64,000 nt of DNA from Albula goreensis (GCA_022829145.1 CM040758.1:17805075-17869074); one strand, 5' to 3'. Shown: positions 1 through 11,964, numbered from the stretch's first letter. Numbers and translations: made by a program. Notes: generated by a model not told the origin, from the sequence alone.

Positions 1-1830
1 AGATAATATGGAAATAAATTTAAATCCCGGGAAAATTTTTTTTTTTCTTTTGCAGTGGAGGGCAATGACTAATCTATACTATCATGCTTTTACTACCATG
101 TAAAAACTTTTTGTAGTGAAATAAGGTAAAAACATCTGTTCACAGCAGGAGAATATAACTGTAATGGTCAGCCATGCAAAAACACAGTAATGGAAAAAGT
201 GATAAAGAGTTCTGTAGAGCAGAATGTCCACAGATTTACATTTTTTATTTAAATGTAATCATTGTCAGTTGGTGTGTCATTTGTTCCTTCATGGACTGAT
301 GTTAATGTGTGCAAACCCCTGTCATATGAAGACAAACTTCTTTCAGCGTTGACAGTAAATACTTAAATTAGTACAAACTAACAAGTAGCGTTTGGCCTTT
401 CGTGTTATACTGGAGTATATGTTTTCATCTGTATCCCAGAATTTATCCAAAGACAAGTTCAAATTTTCCTTGGCATTTATTTTCTATTTTTAATTTCCGA
501 ATGACAGTCCTCGTTGATGCCTAAAATATGATCAAATGAGGGTATTTTAAATCCTAACTACTGGTATAACCCTCCACACCATATTTCACCTCTTCCACAC
601 TTACCATTAACAGTGCTTCTTTGCATAAATTCAAACAGGTATGCATGGTTTCCCCAGGACATGTGAATTTCCCAAAAGGTATGTGTTCAGTCTAAAGCAA
701 AAAAAAAACATGATTTAATGCTGTTCACAGGCACAGGGGTTAAAAAGCTGAAAAATCAATACCAGGGGGAATTTATAAAAAGGCCGTTTCTGTGAAGTCG
801 CCCCTGCTCAAGGAACAGTGGAATACCTGCCACATCAAAGTATGAGGTCATGACTCAGAATGCTGTTTCCGGAAGGAAGACTGGATGTTGTTTAGTTCAG
901 TCAGGTGTTCAGTGCCTAACACGTTTTTTGTTGTTGGGCTCAAGCAGCAGCGGCAGCAATAAACTGACAGTGGCTGCATGCTCAGGATCATCAGAATTGC
1001 GTTGCCATGGCCTACGACCACTTTTTATAGCAGCACAAAATCAAACCTACGCTTGCCTGACAATATCATTCATGACCTAGAAGGGAATTGAGCAAACACC
1101 ACTCCTAAGTAGCTATCACTAGCTTGTTACTTATTTATCAATTGCTGTAAGTATCTACCATTGTAAGTATCATTTCTGAAAGACCTAAAGCCATTTATTG
1201 CAATGAACATTCATGCTATATACACAATAAAAGAATCCTGGAGGGCTAACATGATTACTTTCAGCTCAGATGCATTGTGAGCATACACACAAGCATGTCC
1301 TTTTTTTCACTCATTTCTCATTGCTGCATTTACAGTTCAGTACAGTGGCAATGCTATATGAAATTCATGCCTCATCGGGTTCACTTTCAATCTCCTCTAT
1401 GTGCATGATGGACCCTGTTCTTCCTTCAGCTTCCTAACACTGGCATCCTGCTTGTCCCTGAACCCACCAGTGGGGCAAATGACAGGCGTCTAGCATCCCG
1501 ATTCCACTGCTCTTGAACCCTGGGCACTCAAGCAGCAGCTGCTTTGCCGTCTGTCTGCACAACCCCCTGTACAACACACCGACGCCTTCTTTTCCATCGT
1601 ACCCCGAGAGGACCTGCTAATCAGTCCGAGCCAACTGCGTTAAAGCTACCAGGCTCCGTCTCCCCAGGCCACGCTGTGCCCCGCCCCCCCATGTGGCAGC
1701 CCAGGTTTGTCAGGCTCATGAATTGCTTTCCTCATACCACATGATGGTCGCTGAGTGGGGGCTGGGTTCATTGTGGCTTCTCAGCACATTTCTAGGAGTG
1801 TTACATTTCATGAGGACCATCTGGCTTTTG

Positions 1831-1930
1831 CCAGGAAAGAGAAAAAAAGTTGCGGGTTCGAATCCTCCTGGGTGACACACTGCTGTCAAAATCCAGAACA
1901 AATTAGAGACTGTTGTGCACCATGTACCTC
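1831..1930 (+). mobile_element. tRNA-derived SINE remnant (head region)
   Basis: A clear RNA polymerase III B box, GGTTCGAATCC, lies at 1855-1865. It is followed by a GACACACTGCTGT stretch that matches the body of the common fish tRNA-derived SINE (usually ...ggacactgctgttgtaccc...). No good A box or cloverleaf can be folded upstream, so this is not a working tRNA gene. The 3' tail is missing or decayed. The family name is left open; it resembles the V-SINE-like elements widespread in teleosts. Confidence 0.55.
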
Positions 1931-3680
1931 GTAGGAGCCAAGCAGAGCAGCTTGGGGAAGAGAATCCGTTAGAGTTTTAATCGTTTCAGTTGTTGGCCTT
2001 GTGAAGGCAGCAGCAGTCAGACAGCAGCTGTGTGAGGCACATACCTGTCTTCATTTGCATTTGATTATCGGTTTTCATTTTACTTTCTTTTTTTAGTGAT
2101 GACATTTTACAGTTGGAGGTTGTCTTGGCTTTGATTTGGACTGTCAACCTTGAAATAAAAAAATCATAAAACATAAAAACAATACAAAATGAACTGTCAT
2201 TTTTTTTGACTGAACTCACAGAAGGGGGATATGACAGGAAAGCATAGCATAGTGCTCATTTAAAAAAAATAAAAAAAAACACATGAAAAGTGAAATTATT
2301 CATTTTTGGATGATGCAACTGATTAGCCAAGTCAAATGGAAATCCAGCCAATCACATCCACAACAAATGACCTCAGGCATAGCATTATATTGATGCAAAC
2401 TAAAATACTGTTTCCGTACCTGGGTCCTTAAAGGGCTAAATAAGAGACAGACTGCAATATGTAAACATAGTAGTACCAAGTAAGCAGTTTTACATTTAAC
2501 AAGAAGCAGGTCAGGAGAACCTTGACCTGTTGTTGACCACCCAGGCCTTGATTGTGACCACAGAGGGTATAGATGATACAGTGACAGTAAATTGTACCCC
2601 TACACCTTGCAATCAAACTCACTAACACCTACCCTGTTTACACCACTATAGAAAAGCCTAATTGCTGTTTGACTTCATTCGTGGAACCATGCAAGCATGG
2701 CCCAGCATGCCCACAGTCTTAGGAGAAGCAGCCTGCTCCAGCTTGCCTCCTCATGGCTGGATTTGACAGGCATTAAGCTGTCAGTGTGAAAGGAGCTTAG
2801 AAAGCACCTGGCAGCCGTATTGGATATGCATTTTGTGAGGCATCTACAGTGGGGCTGACACTGACTTGTAGCATGTGAAATGACTGATCTCAGTAAATGG
2901 AAATGCAGCTCATTTCAAGCCACTTAAAATGTTCTCCATCCCACAAACACACAGGGATCCCATTTGACAATACTGTGTGAACCCTGCAGGACTGGAACGG
3001 GCTCTCCCGTTCAGTGAGTTAGGCCTGGAATCAAAAACCAAGGCGAAGTCTCCACTGTGCCCTGAGGCATACAAATGTCAGCTCTCATTTTCCCTCAGTG
3101 TTGGTACAACAAACATTCCAATTACAGCAAAAAACAGAAGAATATTCAAAAAGTTTTACAAATCCACAAGGAGTTAAGTCCATCTTATTTTTCAACATGC
3201 TAACAGTTTGTTGATTTGTTTTTTTTTCCTAAGAAAAGAATATGTTTGTCCAAGAAGTACAGCCAATAACTTCTCCTGGTCTGCCTGGTAAAAATGTTTA
3301 TTTCTTCTGTTTTGTCACATAACGGTTGTTCATTCTGCATGGGTTACTCAGCAGTGAGATAAAGATGGAGGATTAAAAGTAACCTTTCCCGTACTGCTTT
3401 GGGCCTTACTCCAAGAACGTGCACCACATCGCAATCAGCCTGTTCTGTGCCATGCTCCGGGCCATCTGAGTGAATGTTCTACATGACAGTTCTTCAGCAA
3501 ATATAAATTAGTCACTTTATTGTTGTTGCATAAGCCATATGGTAATCGCAGTGCCCTTTCAGTTGGCAAAGTTAATTACTTCTAAAAAGGATGAAGCTCC
3601 AAAGGTAGGTGACAGGGGGAGCGCTGCACTGTCATGCACCTATACAGGGCACTGATGTCCAGGCAGTGTCAGATGTGTGG

Positions 3681-3785
3681 TACAGGTCACCTGTTAATCA
3701 ACCAATCCAGACTCTGTAAAGTACAGGTCAAATGTGAAGTAACCAATCCTGACTCTGTAACATACAGGCCACACATTAATCACCA
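3681..3785. repeat. 41-bp tandem repeat, about 2.6 copies
   Basis: Copy 1 is 3681-3721, copy 2 is 3722-3762, and a partial third copy is 3763-3785. Each copy begins TACAGG(T/C)CA and the two full ones share ACCAATCC(A/T)GACTCTGTAA. Copies 1 and 2 have the same length and differ at only a handful of sites. It lies in sgcz intron 1 and has no recognised function. Confidence 0.8.
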
Positions 3786-4606
3786 GTATAGCAATATCAT
3801 TGTGGATCTTCAGCTGTTACTCAGGACTATGTGGAACACTGCTGTGACCATACAGGGAGGCTTGGATGGGTGACCATCTTGTGATTTAAGGTTCCAGAGA
3901 TGGGTAAGTTGAGACAAAATGGTCTCATGCAGATTTTTTTTTTCTAACACTTACACAGGCTGAATTAGCAAACTAGCTGCCTAGTCCAATGTCAGTTCAC
4001 TCCAAAGTTCCCACAACAGTAAAACATTTCATGTGTAGACACAAGGGCAGTTTTTGACCTTCATTCATGAAGTTATCAAGACGTGATGCTGAACGGCTAG
4101 ATCACTTCAACAGATACGATTCTTAAATATTTTGGGGTAGAAGTTAACACAAAATATCAAAACAGATATAGCCCCTTTTTGCATACCCCTGGTCTAGACA
4201 GCATTTGAATGTGTGACCATATCTGAACATCCCAGGGTTTCTGCCCCAGCTTACTGACCTGGTGACCCACTGACAATGGTCTGTTTCTAAGTAAATATAT
4301 CAACACAATGTCAATGTAGATTTCTATACGTTTCTAACAGAAGTGCATCTGTTTTTGTCATCAGATTTGCCGGTAGCCCCTTTATGAATTTAACACCTTC
4401 ATAAGATCTATCCATTAAGCCTCCTTAGGCTGAGCCTTAATAAATCAAATATTAAAGACATACTGCCGTACCATGGCTGAGTTACATTTGATACATGAGT
4501 GAAAACAAAAGGGCCATAACACACAGAGAAAATAATCCCATTTCTGTCAGGTGAAACCACAAATCAAGAATGCCGACAGCCAAATACCCAACCCCTCAAA
4601 AATGTG

Positions 4607-4670
4607 TTGTGTGTGTGTGCAGTATGTATGCAGTGTGCTGTGTGTGCATGTGTGTGTGTGTGTGTGTGTG
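4607..4670. repeat. (TG)n-rich microsatellite
   Basis: An imperfect TG-rich tract ends in an uninterrupted (TG) run at about 4649-4670. Confidence 0.85.
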
Positions 4671-5241
4671 CCTATGCATACAGGAGAAGGGGTGGGTAGT
4701 ACTAGACTGGTCAAAATGAAAGTATAACAACTGAACTAATTTAACTGGGTTTCCTGCTGCTAAAAGCCCTTTGGTTTGATTGAAACTTCCCCTACATGGG
4801 ACAAAAAACACAAAACCCATCAGAGCTACAGCATAGTGATACCCTTGCCTCAGGATATGAGAAGCTAAACAGAATAGTTAATTAAACTATCTCTGATGCT
4901 CTCTGAAAGGGCTGCACAGCACTTGCGCTTGACTCAGTGCTACCCCTAATGAAAAATAACACTCCTTATTAAAATGATCACCATAACAACAGCCCTCAGT
5001 GGCACCGCAAAGAATTTCAAACTATAATTCAATAAAAGTCCAGTTACATAATAGCTTGAGCAATTGTCCATCTAATTGAGATAAATACACAAACATATTC
5101 TCACTGTTCTCTGTGGCCTAGGCAACGCTGTTATTCTGTATGCAATTAGCAAGTTTGAAAGACAAAGTGAGACTCAAGGGGCAACAAATGAAGACCTGCC
5201 AGTTGTTTTAGGTGGCTTCTTATTAGAGGGTTGAATGCTAC

Positions 5242-5252
5242 CTCTTTCTCTT

Positions 5253-5305
<53 letters not shown>
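5242..5305. repeat. (CT)n then (CA)22 microsatellite
   Basis: A short CT-rich run is followed by a perfect CA dinucleotide repeat at 5262-5305, within sgcz intron 1. Confidence 0.95.
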
Positions 5306-5308
<3 letters not shown>

Positions 5309-5686
5309 CCCAAGCCAGCTCAGATGCCAGGCAGCCTCAACTTCTCTCTTCAGGAGAAAGCTGTCGAGAGAGACGCACGATTGATGTAGGTTATGTCACA
5401 GAGTAGATATGGGTGTACTTCCACTGCGCTGAGTGTCCCAGCAGTGCACATCATTTGATATGAATCTTCACTTTTAACAGTAGCAGAGCAGGCAAAGTAA
5501 ACAATGCAGTGGGTACATAGAGTAGGACGTGCCATACGCTAACACTCAGAACCTGCGTGTTAACTTGAACTTCACCTTGCTGTTTTTGCTTTCAACAACC
5601 GCCGGGCTGTTCCATTCTGCGTTATTGGCTGCTTATCTACATACGTGTGTGAACGAAACGTATTGTGAAACCGTCCTTTATTTGAG

Positions 5687-5706
5687 AAAAAAAAAAAAAA
5701 AAAAAA
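5687..5706. repeat. A20 homopolymer
   Basis: Twenty consecutive A residues. There is no recognisable retroposed body on its 5' side, so this is probably a simple repeat. Confidence 0.85.
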
Positions 5707-6457
5707 CAGAAAACATGTCGGGAACGACAGCCTGTCGGAAAACATTTGAAAAACCATCAGTAAACGTTCTCTAAGCGTTCTAAATATATGCACACAGCCC
5801 GAATGGCTCTACAGGAGGATCTGCATTAATAACCAAAACATGAACTACACGCATGGATTTGCTGTTTTTTAATAATCGATGGAATGAAACCAGAAACCAA
5901 ACATTCCTCCTTGCATAAATTATTAAGAATTCAGCTGACTCCCTCTCCCTTAATGATTATTGATCCGTTTTGGTTCCTCGTCTGCCCCCTGTAAGTTTCA
6001 CCGATATTTTGGATTCGTTCACGCGCTTGCATAGTTTTTGCTAAATGAGACAACACTTGTCCAGGGGTGATGTCGTTTAAGTAAGTACATTTGTTGTTAA
6101 CGTTACAACCAGGTCTGTGGTGCCAAGACAAAAGTTTTCTTCAGCATAAAATTAACGGATAAGGGAACACAGACGGGAAATGTACATTCATGCTCTTGAT
6201 GTTAGAGAAATACCATGGGATGTTCAGATTTCCATTCGAGGTCACCTTTTCAAATAAGAAATGACGTCGACTTTCCGAATGGGGGTTACCATAACTAAAA
6301 TACTTTGGAATTTTAGTTTGATGCATATGAAGACATAGGTTCACATTCTGTTTATATAAAACCTTAATACACAACGTCTTGCTATATTTTGCTTGAAATC
6401 ACCACCACCCAAAGGGTACCGGTCTAAATTGTAATCAAATTGTGAGTGCATTAAATC

Positions 6458-6502
<45 letters not shown>
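6458..6502. repeat. (TTA)15 microsatellite
   Basis: A perfect trinucleotide repeat of about 45 bp in sgcz intron 1, about 0.7 kb from the exon. Confidence 0.95.
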
Positions 6503-6853
6503 GAAGGAATTATGAAAACTCGAAACTAACACCTTTCAGCTGCACTTAAATTCCATACGGGCTCCTTGCACTCACAAGTCTCATTAGACCTCAACACAGT
6601 ATTTTCAAGCGCAACATTCCGACTTGCAAGGTTATATTCCGCCACGAGTCACGCTGTTGGTAAACCTCCAAGACTTAAAAACTGAAAATTATTTTTATTG
6701 GTTTTTAGGGGGCGTCCCACATGTTTAGTCTAACGAGAAAATCGTTTGTTGTACCGCTGTACTAGCACACCCCTTTTAAACTGTTAAATATCCATAGTCA
6801 AAGACAAATCTACCTGCTTAATATACGTTTGCGCACGCACGTAGAGACGCGCA

Positions 6854-6854
<1 letters not shown>

Positions 6855-6918
<64 letters not shown>
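6855..6918. repeat. (AC)32 microsatellite
   Basis: A perfect 64-bp AC repeat about 300 bp inside intron 1 from the sgcz exon 1 splice donor. Confidence 0.95.
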
Positions 6919-6919
<1 letters not shown>

Positions 6920-7215
6920 GCATTATTTTCAACTCTAGGAACATGCTGTCTTGAGAAGCAAATAATTACTGTTCTAATTATTCAATGAACAGACAAATAT
7001 ACTGGTTCAGCCCATATGCTCTTGGAAACTTAGATATTGCAATGGCTACGCCATCTATTGAAATGCGCCTCACGCTCTCAACCTTACATTCTCCACCATC
7101 GCTGTGCATGGTCTAACAAGTAGCAACCTCGATCGGAATCGCGGACAGACACAACCAGGGGGAACAGCAGTTGTCTCATCAAAACGCAATCCCAAAATTA
7201 TTCGATATCACTTAC

Positions 7216-7254
7216 CTTGAGAGCCTCAATATCCAATGATGTTGATCGGTCCAT
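7216..7254 (-). CDS. sgcz: zeta-sarcoglycan, first coding exon (13 codons)
   Basis: Read on the minus strand, this is ATG plus 12 codons giving MDRSTSLDIEALK, ending exactly at a strong GTAAGT donor (7215 downwards). From memory, the long human SGCZ isoform starts MDRSTNLDIEELK, then MTREQY; the fish exon has the same length and differs at two residues. Zeta-sarcoglycan is a type II single-pass membrane protein of the sarcoglycan part of the dystrophin-glycoprotein complex in muscle and brain. This exon would supply the extreme cytoplasmic N-terminus, before the anchor helix encoded by exon 2. The exon ends in phase 0. The start has T at -3 and G at +4, a middling context. Its 5' UTR must extend above 7254, but I cannot place its end. 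The divergent position next to tusc3 supports the call. Exon 2 is outside the window. Confidence 0.82.
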
Positions 7255-8649
7255 ATAAGTAGATGAAGTCTTTCAAACTTGTAAAAATTCAGACTTGTAG
7301 TTCCTGCCTCAAACTCGTCCCAGTCCTCCTATCCCCGGCAGAATTCATCAGTTTCATCCCCACTGATCACGACTCCAAAACGTTAAAACACTACAACAAA
7401 AACACTACTTCGCGTGACACTTCTCAATAAGAAACTGGGGTATTTTGTCAGTTAAACAAACCGGTTAATTTGAACAAAACAAATCTAATTCCATCAACGT
7501 GAGACTGTTTTGCTTCCTGCAACGAGCAAGCGGCAAGCAAAACTGCTGCTGCAATCCCAGAAACCCGGTTCCTTCAACATCTTGATGCGGCAAATTTAAG
7601 AAATGTGTTGAATTTCGTTGAGCAGTTCGCGCAAAGGCTGGTCCCTGCTTAATCCTAGTAATTGATGTAACGAGAAATTCCGTTTTTGGCCCGAGATTTG
7701 AAGCCAAAACCCAAAATTATTATTTTTTTCTTTGATGAGCGCAATTCCAACTGAATCACTTTTGTCGTCCTCGCACAAGAGCGTTTGCATCTGAATTCTG
7801 TTGCGCTGTCAATGAGGAAAAATGTTGAGAGAGTTGAAGGGAGAGGGTAGGTGGATTTTCTGGCAGTGCAGAGATTTCCTTTATCTTGTTTTACGGTCCT
7901 TCGCCACCAGGTGACTGTCTTCCCCTCGGTCTTCTATCTGTTTTTCAGCACTCAAACAGCAAACTGTCTTTCCGTGCCAATCACTCCCCTGGGTCCTAAA
8001 GGAAAAAAACGGACGTGACTGTATCAGTAACCAGATCGCATACTGCCTAGCTGAACCGCAGTGCTGTTTAAGACTCAACTCTGTGCGTGCGTGTTGTGTG
8101 TGTATCTGTCCGTCTTTCTGTAATTTTGTGCTCAGTCCAATGCCATTTTAGCAAATCTGAAACGTATTAAAATTGTAAGTATTGCAAACTACCTGTATTT
8201 GTTTGATTTCCGCGAAACTTATTTAATGTACAACTGGTTTTAGATAAATAGTTTAAGCTCTCTACAGAGGGAAGCATGAACAGGTTCGTATAATTTATCT
8301 GCAGACTCACGGCCCAGTATAGAATCGAACAGAATAGCGAATTGACAGGCATTCTGGAAATAGTTGAAAAGAACGACATCCCAGCTTCCAATGAGAGTTT
8401 TCATACCGTGTCACTGCGTAATTAATCACATCGAGAGTCTGGGCTTCAGTTGCGCAGCTGACCTCGAATGGGTAGGTACCATGTGCCAGCTACAATGACG
8501 TCAGTGTCCAGGTTCATACGAGTCGTTTAACTTTCCCATGGAATGGACTGCTTGAGTGAAATGGCAGGCTCGTCATTCGTTTGCTTTTTTGTTGAAGTTT
8601 GGTTTTCGTGAAGTGTTAAAGGTGGTTTGCAATTATTCCCAAACCACTG

Positions 8650-8855
8650 TTACAATTACATTTTTGCCATTTTTGCCACACTCTTTTCCAGTGTGACTTA
8701 CACATCTTACATTTTTACACCCTATACATTTATAAACTTATTTTACTGAATATTTTAATGAAACAATTTTTGGTGAAGTACCTTGCTCAAGGGTACAGTG
8801 GCAGTGTCCTAGGTGATAACTGAGCCAACAACCTCAGAATTTTAAAACCAACTGT
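8650..8855 (-). mobile_element. tRNA-derived SINE, degraded, near full length
   Basis: Read on the plus strand the order is tail first. CCAGTGTGACTTACA (8691-8705) matches the rc of the fish SINE tail (usually ...ccagagcgacttaca...). It is followed by GGTGAAGTACCTTGCTCAAG (8773-8792) and a decayed tRNA-like end near GAGCCAACAACCT. The same order of blocks recurs at 43305-43480 in this window. The element therefore points to the minus strand. Confidence 0.65.
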
Positions 8856-8891
8856 GAATTCAGTTCTTATTCAGATTCTCTCTCTCTGTCG

Positions 8892-9014
<123 letters not shown>

Positions 9015-10129
9015 ACACTCTGATCCTCTAATATGTAAAATGTTGTGTGATGCTACTAAAGGCCTTTGGTTCCTCCTCCTGCCCTGCAAAAGTATGATTC
9101 CTCACAAAGACTTTTGCCCTTTAACAAACACACTTAACAATACAGTAAATTAAGTCTTCTCTGGCTTTTTGGAGGCCTGTTTTTCACATGATTTATGTGT
9201 CATATGAAATGAGCCTTTGTGGGAAGAGCAAAAGTGAATTCAACACATTCTTTCCTTACACTCTCTTGAGCCTTTGGGATGGGCTGTTTTTGCCCTGAAA
9301 CATAATCTGCGTCTTAATAAACTGTGTCAGGTGTGCTCCCGCACAATAACCAGCCTCAATCATGTTTTCTGGTACATTTTTGTGGAGTCATCACCTAATT
9401 TGCATATTAATGCATTTCAGCATGCAGACATTACAGCTCCATTAACAGGATGGCAGCTGTGACAAAATCTCTCTTCAGCAGGAGCTGTTCTGTTTTCTGT
9501 TCAAAATTACATTAATGTCAAGTTCGAAGACACGCCTCTGGCACGTGCAAACGTACTTGGGATAGGCAGACTGATCATGTGACTTGCAACACAGACATGG
9601 GTCTTCAGGGAGCAGCACTGAGGAAAACCACTGGGAATTTAGACATATCCATAAATGTCAGTTTATTCACTGCTCAAAATGTTCATTTGATTGCATTGGA
9701 CTGAACAGCTGCAGATGAGGTAGTGTTTCAGTGTGCTGTTCTGTATGAGTCAGCTTAAGCTTCCATAAATTGACAGCAGTTCCTCAGCCATAATGGGCTG
9801 TTGAGTTAATGGTAATGTGAGTTAGTAAGGCGTGTGCATGTTAGTTTGCTCAAAGTAATTGAGTTTGGAGGTCCTTTGAGGACTGCTTGCCTTAGGCCTA
9901 GAGCCTCCCAGGTCTTGAGCCTCACAGCTCTACTTAACATAGACAGTGTCATTGATATGGGTTATGTTGCAGTGTAAGATGCTCCAGGGCAGGTTTGTCT
10001 TCTCAAAGAACATCCCTTTGTCTGTGGAGAGTTGCCCTTGCAAAAACAACACTGATCTGTTTTGTGTAATGCATCGGGCAGCCTACATCCACATACTGAA
10101 TTCCTCCATCTGTAAAACATTTGTGGTTA

Positions 10130-10245
10130 TACATAATATTCATTTATGCAACGGGATAATCAGGAAAGCAATGCAGGTTAAAGAGTTTGCTCAAGGACAT
10201 AGCTGCAGTGTCCCACTTTTCATTGTCAATGAATTATTCACACAT
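10130..10245 (-). mobile_element. tRNA-derived SINE remnant (middle part)
   Basis: GGTTAAAGAGTTTGCTCAAG followed by GACATAGCTGCAGTGTCCCA aligns with the middle block of the SINE at 8650-8855 (ggtgaagtaccttgctcaag...acagtggcagtgtcct). The ends are too diverged to place. Confidence 0.5.
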
Positions 10246-11150
10246 TGAATTTTATGTTAGATATGTTTACCAGATGCAGAGGACACACAATCACTGCTAC
10301 AAACACACGCAACCTCTCATAACTCATAACATTATTTTCGTAGGTTTATAGGATTTCAGTTACCAAGGCTATCCACTCCGTGTTACTTGCCACTCTGTTG
10401 TCCCGAGTCTGCGGAGAAGTATGCAGCCCTCTATTGGCAAATATTGGAACTGCAATGGGTTGGACAAGAGTATTGGTTCGGGTATGAAAGTAAGATAACA
10501 GTAAATAATAACAAAAGAAAAATTAGCTGAAGGTAAAATAACATGTACGAAACCAATTGAATCTGTATATTTTATTTTGTGTTGGCTCAGTTGTTTTTTT
10601 TTTTTTTTAAAGAAGTCATCTACACTACTACACACTGCATAATCGGCCTCTACATGCACCAATTCACCATAAACTATGTGTGCATTACACTTCTAGACAC
10701 TGTGGTGGGTATTAGATTTTTAGTGTCATACATCTTTTCCGAGTGTCTGCCCATTATAGCTACATGTGTCAAGTTGCCGGAAAAGAGAAGCATGTGATGC
10801 AAGGGTGTCACATGTATACAAACATAGCTGACCATGTCTGAAATATATTATTCTAGAAATGAAAATACAAATTTGATAGAGAAGGAACAACGACTAAGAG
10901 GTTTTATATATTATATTATATTGTGTATATATTATCACTAATCTACAATTCCAAACTGTCAAATGGAATCACAGCTCAGGATAACAAAAATAACAGAAGC
11001 TTTAATGTTCCATGTTCAATGCACATACTTTCTTTACAGCGACACTTTGGAGAAGAAACCGTGGTATAGTCTACACAAAGAGTTCCACATAAACATAAGT
11101 AGCAAGAGTTATCAGGTTTTGGTTTGTTTGAAGAAATTAGGCATTTATCC

Positions 11151-11169
11151 ACTACAATTCCCAGTAGGC
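11151..11169 (+). promoter_or_regulatory. ZNF143/THAP11 (SBS-type) promoter element
   Basis: ACTACAATTCCCAGTAGGC fits the long bipartite motif ACTACAAYTCCCAG-N3-GC known from many housekeeping-type vertebrate promoters, where it binds ZNF143 and the THAP11/HCFC1 complex. It lies 84-102 bp upstream of the tusc3 ATG on the sense strand, the expected place for a core promoter element. The match is seen directly; the binding is inferred. Confidence 0.8.
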
Positions 11170-11188
11170 TATTTCCTAGAGCGTCGTG

Positions 11189-11193
11189 ATTGG
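11189..11193 (-). promoter_or_regulatory. Inverted CCAAT box (NF-Y type)
   Basis: ATTGG in the context GTGATTGGTTG, about 60 bp upstream of the tusc3 start codon and 20 bp after the ZNF143-type element. Inverted CCAAT boxes are common in TATA-less promoters of constitutively expressed genes, which suits an oligosaccharyltransferase subunit. Confidence 0.55.
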
Positions 11194-11252
11194 TTGTGGC
11201 TGCAACCAGTGATGAGCGGTAGGGAGATTTATACACAAGCGCATCTTCAAAC

Positions 11253-11357
11253 ATGGCGTCCGCAACATCGGGATACGGTCTCTGCAAGCCAGTGACATCA
11301 TTTTTGTTGATCCTGCTGCTTTGTGTGCAGTCAGGAGGAAGTCAGAAGAAAAAAGAG
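11253..11357 (+). CDS. tusc3: tusc3 exon 1: start and signal peptide
   Basis: Encodes residues 1-35 and ends GGSQKKKE at a GTACAT donor in phase 0. The ATG has A at -3 and G at +4, a strong Kozak context. Residues 16-26 are a leucine-rich hydrophobic core and the polar GGSQKKKE stretch follows, as in mammalian TUSC3, where the signal peptide is cleaved just before QKKKE. The N-terminus is shorter than the human one by about ten residues. This is normal for a signal peptide, which is poorly conserved in sequence. The protein enters the ER and the rest of this exon's product is lumenal. Confidence 0.9.
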
Positions 11358-11903
11358 GTACATATAATTGTATTCAGATGGCTACGTTTCGAAAAAAAAA
11401 AAAATCCAGAGATGGTGGTTCAAACTGTGCTGAAGAAGTGAAATACGCCCGTTATTCATTGATGGCTGATGTAGCTGAATGGTGGCGTGTTAACTAGATA
11501 GCCAGCCAGCTAGCTAGCTAACACATGCAGCGCGATTTTAAATAAGTCTTTCTCTTGGTTTTATCTAGCTCTCTTTGTGAATAATGTCGAGTAATTTGGT
11601 TTGCTGAAGTGATTTTCAGACGATTGTCAGTCTGTTTCAGCATGATGGTAGTGGATAATGGCTGACAAAGCAGCAGATGTAGCTGGCTAGCTAGCGATTA
11701 TTGCTTCCAGTGAGGTCTCATTATGGGGCACCCTTATTCTACATCTATCATTGTGTCCGGTTACTCGTACATTTGACGTGGGATATTTGACGGTCATAAT
11801 CGTCAAAAGGCTAATGTATGAATCTGGATAATAAAGACAACATTACAGTTATCGAGAAAGGAAAATCGCATCTGTTTTGCGAGCACCCTTGAATTCATTT
11901 TCG

Positions 11904-11964
11904 ACGCAGCTCAGCACCACGCAGATGGACAGCGAAGCGTTCACTTCCTGGTGCTGAGCTGTGT
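11904..11964. repeat. 13-bp perfect inverted repeat (hairpin) in tusc3 intron 1
   Basis: CAGCTCAGCACCA at 11907-11919 is the exact reverse complement of TGGTGCTGAGCTG at 11949-11961, with 29 bases between. As RNA the stem extends to 16 pairs with one G-U (11904-11919 with 11949-11964). It lies about 550 bp downstream of exon 1. The function is unknown. Confidence 0.7.

Larger units (their letters stand above)
1..7215 (-). other. sgcz: sgcz intron 1 (partial, 3' side off the window)
   Basis: This is non-coding sequence read on the minus strand downstream of the sgcz exon 1 donor at 7215. The next expected sgcz exon encodes the cytoplasmic tail and membrane anchor (MTREQY... and WRKRCLYFF in the family). 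I looked for it on the minus strand and did not find it, so intron 1 runs off the left edge. The interval holds microsatellites, a 41-bp tandem repeat, one SINE remnant and otherwise unremarkable AT-rich DNA. The intron assignment is inferred from the exon call. Confidence 0.7.

Noticed and set aside
1840-1880. Possible tRNA gene because of a good B box
   Set aside because: No A box or acceptor stem can be paired, and the following sequence matches a SINE body.
1-7200. Search for an intronic microRNA (mir-383 lies in an SGCZ intron in mammals)
   Set aside because: No sequence matching the mature microRNA as I recall it was found on either strand. It probably lies outside the window.
11488-11700. 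CTAGCTAGC-rich stretches in early intron 1
   Set aside because: Low-complexity self-complementary repeats without further structure; common in fish introns.
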